From: Parapristionchus giblindavisi
Taxonomy: Eukaryota; Nematoda; Chromadorea; Rhabditida; Diplogasteridae
Assembly (NCBI GenBank): GCA_943737045.1
Contig: CALSFV010000442.1
Span: 1 to 64,000 of the forward strand
Length of the DNA stretch: 64,000 nucleotides
Reading direction: 5' to 3'
Both the position numbers and the translations under genes were made by a program. This document shows positions 60,909 to 64,000 of the stretch, one piece after another. How positions within the stretch are numbered: the first letter of the stretch is position 1; every line of letters starts with the position of its first letter. Below the pieces are notes generated by a model, which searched no databases, was not told where the DNA came from, and saw only the letters and a program-made list of their open reading frames with translations.

Positions 60909-62364
60909 ATTTTGCGTGTTAAATAGCTCAAAAAGTGTTAAATATAACACTACACAGGCGGATTTGGATTACACTTTTGTTCTCTGTGTATATGTCGGAT
61001 GAGAACGGTAGAATAAGAACTATTTGCATATGAGAAACAGTGCTGATGAATAGAAAAATTACTCAAATAGTTCTCATAATCTCGGCTCTCATTCTTCGAT
61101 TCTCACACGACCAGTGGCTTCAAGGGAATGCGCACACTATTTCTCTGTTCTCTAGCAACGAGAGTGCGTAGACCTTTGAAGAGGCCGTCGACAAAGGTTT
61201 CGGTCCCTTTCAGTCATGGAACATGTGTTGATTAGATGACTTACCAAGTATTGGCATAGCTTCCTGCCAAGGTTGTATCATCAGTAACCTCGGAATATGC
61301 TGCTCTGAGTCTACGACGATAATTCAGAGTGGTTGGAGGAATAGGAATAGGCTGCTGCTGAATGGCTGATGATGCTGAAGTGGCTGCTGAATGAGAAAAC
61401 GATCAAAGAACGGCACTATCACTCCATTCAAGTGATAGCTATCACTTGTGTCGATATATTTGAATTAGCTTTAAAGCGACACCCCAACCTAATATAGAAC
61501 TCTCCGCTCTGGTCACACTCTCTCGCTTTCTTTGTCTACTAGAGAGTATTGCCAATGCGGAGAGTAAAATTAGCTTGAGATGTGCCTCTAAAGGGAGCGT
61601 AACCTCTCTCAATGGTCTCTTCGACGCGCAATGCTTTGTCGTTGTTAGAGAACAAAGAAGTAGTGTGCACAATGCAGAGACCATTGACAGAGGTCACGCT
61701 AAAAATCGTTAGCGGAGTTCCAAACTAAACTTTTCAGTTTGATTAAACAACAGAATTGAATACGATCTGTCGTGGATTCATTTTTTACATGTAAGTCACG
61801 TTTTGGATTCATTTGACCAATCACAGGACACTTACAATTTAAGTATTTGAACTCTAGATACCACGTCCATAGTTGAACGAAACCAAACGGATACCACCAC
61901 AGAAATCGGTCGAGCAAGGGAACCGAACTGAACGAGAAAGTCAATTTGTGAAATCATATATAGCGAACACTTCTTGGTTAACAAACGAATCTCTTTTTTT
62001 AAACATTTATTAGACTATTTAGTCATGAACAATGACAAGTGCGCCGTTGAAAAAATCCGAAAATAAGAGAAAAAGTGAGCGAGTACATGAAACTAGAAGA
62101 GCTTCTCTGATTTTTGTCATCTAGTATCTTTTGAAGCGAGTTTCAGTTTCGTTGGGAAAGATCCTAGTTGAAAATAAGAAAAAAATGTGAACTGAATAGA
62201 GGGACTTACACTTGAAATACGAGAAATAACAGACTCGTTGTCCTATTGTTCTCGGGACCTTTGAGTGACCATACATATGGAGATAGAATGTGAAGGAAAG
62301 AGATGGCGATTATATGAATCCAAACGATTATTGCATACTTCTTCTCTCTTAAGTAAGACAACAT
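56713..62364 (-). CDS. Four-membrane-segment protein, paralogue 1 (265 aa)
   Basis: Minus-strand exons 62364-62210, 61927-61836, 61386-61245, 60398-60309, 59755-59658, 57268-57147, 56811-56713 (TGA); 798 nt, all phases agree. Exon 2, 4 and 5 lengths (92, 90, 98) equal those of paralogue 2. Segments: AIIVWIHIIAISFLHILSPY; LLDRFLWWYPFGFVQLWTWY; a Gln/Pro loop (AIQQQPIPIPPTTLNYRRR); FVPLLPWWAVLFLIVAGHFC; LAFLGSSIALLHICVYMGVF; then the Pro-rich tail (NPEAPAPARTPQPSTPTPHF) and PAQAFVNEAFHLSPANRP. Here the tail is divided by a 335-base intron (57146-56812) that paralogue 2 lacks. Intron 5 contains the antisense RTE retrotransposon and the SINE. TTTCAG sits 7 bases before the ATG, as in paralogue 2. 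Family unnamed; membrane location is inferred from the hydrophobic segments. Confidence 0.72.
57392..57590 (+). mobile_element. tRNA-like SINE copy
   Basis: GTTGATACAGGTTGGCAAAT, box-A-like GCGGTAGCCCAATGGCTAGA, box-B-like CGCGGTTCGACTAACTCC, then CAATCATTTGCCAACATG and GAGCCGACCCAGCTATGACC. Stops where the RTE sequence begins. Confidence 0.7.
57588..59623 (+). mobile_element. RTE-type non-LTR retrotransposon, 5'-truncated
   Basis: Starts in the linker before the reverse transcriptase, so the endonuclease is missing, and ends with a short 3' UTR (CCCATTCTTTCTTATACAGG, AAATAAATGATTTGATTTGA). The tail of GATTT repeats, not poly(A), fits RTE elements. It lies antisense in intron 5 of paralogue 1. 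A shorter copy is at 30648-31284. Confidence 0.9.
57612..59552 (+). CDS. Reverse transcriptase of an RTE-type retrotransposon (646 aa, N terminus lacking)
   Basis: The frame is uninterrupted. Landmarks: KGKGDVRDCGNYRGIKLLSH (RT block 1), ERMLDRRLRD and PSQFGFVSGCSTADPIF (block 2), SAAFIDLEKAYDRTPRRQIW (block A with the catalytic Asp), VGVHQGSALSPLLF (block B), MIYADDICLTDE (block C, YADD catalytic motif), KKTEFIGY (block D), HFKYLGSVIATEG, then the C-terminal RLRWYGHVKRRE and GRRPRGRPKLRWTD motifs typical of RTE/BovB-like proteins. The first residues (TDRMIECAKSVLGETKG) are the usual linker after the endonuclease; a stop at 57585 closes the frame upstream, so no endonuclease is encoded. All catalytic residues are present, but without endonuclease and 5' UTR autonomous movement is unlikely. 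The lack of stops suggests a young insertion. Confidence 0.95.
   Translation: MTDRMIECAKSVLGETKGRKRCDKESWFWKDEDVKRAIRDKKRALRIWYKRRSVQNWQVYKSKRTECRRIVSKAKMKAFDDLYDKLNSPEGEKEVYRITRARDRETKDMHEVKMILDGNGNIIRGENEVKERWKDYFDNLLNVEKTQTRLDEGLHVCGPVMEWTEMEVKFALNRCKWGKATGPDRLPVDCWKSIGDFGIVWLTRLFNRILRDRKMPDIWRKSEIVTLFKGKGDVRDCGNYRGIKLLSHTMKLYERMLDRRLRDIIDLHPSQFGFVSGCSTADPIFALRILVERHVEYNRSLSAAFIDLEKAYDRTPRRQIWRSLRDKGVPEGYIELIKDTYEDVSATIRTSFGNSNEIPIRVGVHQGSALSPLLFITVLDSVLDGVLDEAPKFMIYADDICLTDENVDELERKVREVQSRMAEAGLTLNTKKTEFIGYECGPKIMTDVDGEVIKRVDHFKYLGSVIATEGDAQRDIDNRVKCAWSKWKACSGVLRDRRVAIQIKGKVYKTVIRPALMYGSETWPMTDRQEAKLMCTEMRMMRWACGVTLSDRIRNEVLRGMMKVRPINEKIREKRLRWYGHVKRRERDHVCRRMIQYSPQGRRPRGRPKLRWTDAIKKDFTELKLTERHTLDRQLWHKKTSFPDPV
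59881..60077. mobile_element. MITE family K, copy 2 (not an intron boundary)
   Basis: Begins CTCTGGTATTTCAAAACTTA exactly as the element in the RING gene and has the same AAGTAGACTT/AAGTGACGTCA internal palindromes; the right end (CACATTTCGAAATATT) is degraded. In intron 4 of paralogue 1. Confidence 0.78.
60565..60730. repeat. Inverted repeat family I, copy 1
   Basis: Arms GAGGTGTAATCTACAGCACA, TAAGACCTGTGAAGTGTTAT and complements; outer ends ACACAGAGAAA. Copy 2 at 60833-60990 has grown an AT array. Between them is a GC-richer palindrome (60738-60822: CCCTACGTGCCTACGCCATA / TACGTCGTAGGCACATACGG). Confidence 0.75.
60833..60990. repeat. Inverted repeat family I, copy 2, with (AT)n at 60864-60906
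   Basis: CAACATAAGACCTGTGAAGT on the left, GTTAAATATAACACTACACA on the right, separated by about 21 AT units. Confidence 0.75.
60990..61110. repeat. Inverted repeat family J, copy 2
   Basis: GATGAGAACGGTAGAATAAG and GAACTATTTGCATATGAGAA on one side, CAAATAGTTCTCATAATCTC and GGCTCTCATTCTTCG on the other; related to 31875-31990. Confidence 0.6.
61110..61213. mobile_element. MITE family B, degenerate copy
   Basis: GCGCACACTATTTCTCTGTT, CTCTAGCAACGAGAGTGCGT and right end TTTCGGTCCCTTT. Confidence 0.55.
61475..61588. mobile_element. Hairpin repeat family C copy
   Basis: ACACCCCAACCTAATATAGA, CTCTCCGCTCTGGTCACACT and right arm AATGCGGAGAGTAAAATTAGC, TTGAGATGTGCC. Immediately followed by a family B copy. 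Confidence 0.75.
61588..61700. mobile_element. MITE family B copy
   Basis: CTAAAGGGAGCGTAACCTCT, CAATGGTCTCTTCGACGCGC, loop TTGTCGTTGTTAGAGAAC, right arm AGAGACCATTGACAGAGGTC. Confidence 0.7.
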
Positions 62365-62399
62365 GGCGTACCTGAAACGAGTCACATTAAACATAACGA

Positions 62400-62500
62400 G
62401 GTAATATGAAACGCTCTGCTCTGGCAAAACGCTCTCGTAAACGAAAAAGCGAGAGATCATTGTCAGAGCGGAATGTTTCCGATGAGCTAGCTTTCAAAGA
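62400..62500. mobile_element. Hairpin repeat family C copy
   Basis: GAAACGCTCTGCTCTGGCAA / TGTCAGAGCGGAATGTTTCC around CTCGTAAACGAAAAAGCGAG; lies just upstream of paralogue 1's first exon. Confidence 0.7.
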
Positions 62501-62509
62501 GATGAAAAC

Positions 62510-62808
62510 AATTCAAAAAGATAGGAAGAAAGAGTGAATGAACTCCATGAAATCTAGACAAAAGAGTGATAGATAGAAGTAGATCAGTGAATAGGAGGTG
62601 ACTCTATTGATTAATCGGATATCAATAGAGGAGTGCACGTGATTAAATTATGGCTTACCTTTGAGCACGTGATTGTGACAATGGCGTATTCATCTCGATT
62701 CACCATATTTATTTAGTTATTTATCGTACACCACAAGGGTGTTTCAACAAGTATATAGTGTGCGAGTGCAAGAAAATATGTGATATATCAATATATTTGC
62801 CTTTCAGC
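62510..62808. other. Upstream flank of paralogue 1
   Basis: AT-rich sequence parallel to 55690-55930 (shared GATAGATAGA, GATCAGTGAATAGGAGGTGA-type words), i.e. the duplicated promoter side of the two membrane-protein genes. It breaks off at the retrotransposon. Confidence 0.5.
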
Positions 62809-64000
62809 CAAACTTCCTCCAACTACTCTGAATTATTATTGAATTACTCTGATTGGCCAAACTTATCTTCATCCAGTCCTAATCTCTTTCTCGATTTTTC
62901 CTCCGACCATCATTTCATGCAGTATATTGATTTTCCTACTAGAGGCCCCAATATTCTTGATCTCGTTCTATGTAACTTCCCCATCATTCGTTCCATAAGA
63001 ACTGATGTTCCATTGAGTGATCATACAAGCATCGTCTTTTCTCTTTCATTGTCTATTCCAAATGCAACACCCAAACCTATCACGTACCAATTTCACTTAG
63101 CAGATTGGGAATCCATTAATTACAATATTATTAACACAGATTGGTCAGCTGCCCTCTTTAGCCTATCAGTGGACCAATCATTTATTTATTTCACAGATTT
63201 CATCAATTCGCTTATCGATTCATTTGTACCTAAACGTAGAGTTAGTGATCATTCAATGTATCCCAAACGAATTAGGATATTGTATAATAGGCTTCGTTAT
63301 CATCAATCATTTGCCCCTAATGCACTTCACACTATTAACCTTCGTCGTAAATTTGATCTCTCTCTTCGTGAATTTGAATGTGCTTTAGAAGCCAGAGCTA
63401 TAAATTCCTCCAACCCACGATTGTTCTATTCTTTTTGTAAGCGTAAGCTTAAGTCTAATAGTAGTAGTTTGCCTGGTGTTGTTAATATAGATGGTAGTAT
63501 ATTAGTTTCTGATATAGATAAGTCCTCCGCTTTTTCTCATTATTTTTCTTCCGTCCAGACTCCCCCTCAAAGTTCCCCATTACCGTATCCTACTCATTCC
63601 CAATCATCTTTCGATCTCGCCTATATAACTCCTCAACACATACTTTTAGCTTTATCTGACCTAATACCTAAAGTGAATACATCTCCTGATAACATTCCTA
63701 ATATTGTATATTGTAAATGTAAATACTCAATTGTTGTCCCCTTAACCATAATTTTTAATAAGACTCTTCTTACTTCTATTGTACCTAGCTTATGGAAAGT
63801 AGCAATTGTCAAACCCATCCCGAAAAAATCCAATAATAACAACATAGCTAACTTCCGCCCGATCTCTTTGACCTCCACTGCTTCGAAAATTTTCGAGAAA
63901 ATTTTGATCAAAGATCTTACTGAATATCTTGAGTCGAATAATATTCTGGATTGTCATCAAGCTGGCTTTAGGAGTAGTAGATCCACTGCTACGCAATTAT
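62809..64000 (+). CDS. Non-LTR retrotransposon pol (CR1/Jockey-type), endonuclease end and reverse transcriptase start; runs off the window
   Basis: One frame is open from 62665 to the last base. Recognisable sequence starts near 62812: QTSSNYSELLLNYSDW, then FMQYIDFPTRGPNILDLVLC and VPLSDHTSIVFSLS, which is the C-terminal end of an APE-type endonuclease (the LDLVL and SDH motifs), a 200-residue linker with SRLFYSF-type WKxxx region (SNPRLFYSFCKRKLK), then RT block 1 (SLWKVAIVKPIPKKSNNNNI, ANFRPISLTSTASKIFEKIL) and block 2 (HQAGFRSSRSTATQ). This order and the NFRPISLTS motif fit CR1/Jockey-group elements, distinct from the RTE copy at 57588. The 5' part of the endonuclease is absent, so this insertion is 5'-truncated unless the frame's unmatched start (62665-62808) is divergent element. 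No stop is seen in the visible 397 codons. Confidence 0.88.

Overview
The window looks like a piece of a nematode genome. The codon-level evidence is a 140-residue H2A.Z histone very close to the Caenorhabditis HTZ-1 pattern, a secreted chondroitin-proteoglycan-4-type protein, many short exons bounded by TTTCAG acceptors, and 5' ends that look trans-spliced (acceptor a few bases before the ATG). The density of TTGATTGA, GATCTTT and TACGGTA short repeats in introns reminds me of diplogastrids such as Pristionchus, but the genus is inference. All gene models below were assembled by hand from exon reading frames, splice sites and phase agreement, without transcript data.

Layout. 0-2 kb: AGGGAG microsatellite, then two tandem copies of a small secreted-peptide gene. 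3.4-6.3 kb: an 8-exon CPG4-like secreted protein gene. 7.9-20.7 kb: a large gene for an ER-membrane, lysine-rich, coiled-coil (kinectin/RRBP1-like) protein with an internal alternative first exon and alternative last exons; one last exon encodes an AMPK-beta-type glycogen-binding (CBM48) domain. 20.7-22.9 kb: no gene seen. 23.2-24.1 kb (minus): H2A.Z. 24.5-35.5 kb: a 31-exon gene of unknown function (about 974 aa) with a tandemly triplicated exon pair and an acidic SUMO-interaction-like C terminus. 37.0-40.2 kb: a chimeric gene whose 3' half is a duplicate of that gene's tail. 41.3-42.3 kb (minus): an unrecognised acidic/Ser-rich protein. 43.2-45.7 kb: a C3HC4 RING-finger/coiled-coil protein whose first intron is exactly a palindromic transposon. 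45.7-52.3 kb: gene-poor, filled with minisatellites and hairpin repeats. 52.3-62.4 kb (minus): two tandem paralogues of a four-membrane-segment protein with Pro-rich tails, the upstream one carrying a 5'-truncated RTE-type retrotransposon with an intact reverse transcriptase frame in an intron. 62.8 kb to the end: a second, CR1/Jockey-type non-LTR retrotransposon running off the window.

The dominant theme besides the genes is small DNA transposons (MITEs). At least ten inverted-repeat families can be told apart by eye, several with clean target-site duplications (8 bp hAT-like, 9 bp Mutator-like, 5 bp, 3 bp TTA PIF/Harbinger-like), nested two or three deep and almost all in introns or between genes. 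The most notable single observation is the RING-gene intron bounded by a MITE's own termini (an introner-like element); the alternative CBM48 exon, the exon triplication and the chimeric gene follow.
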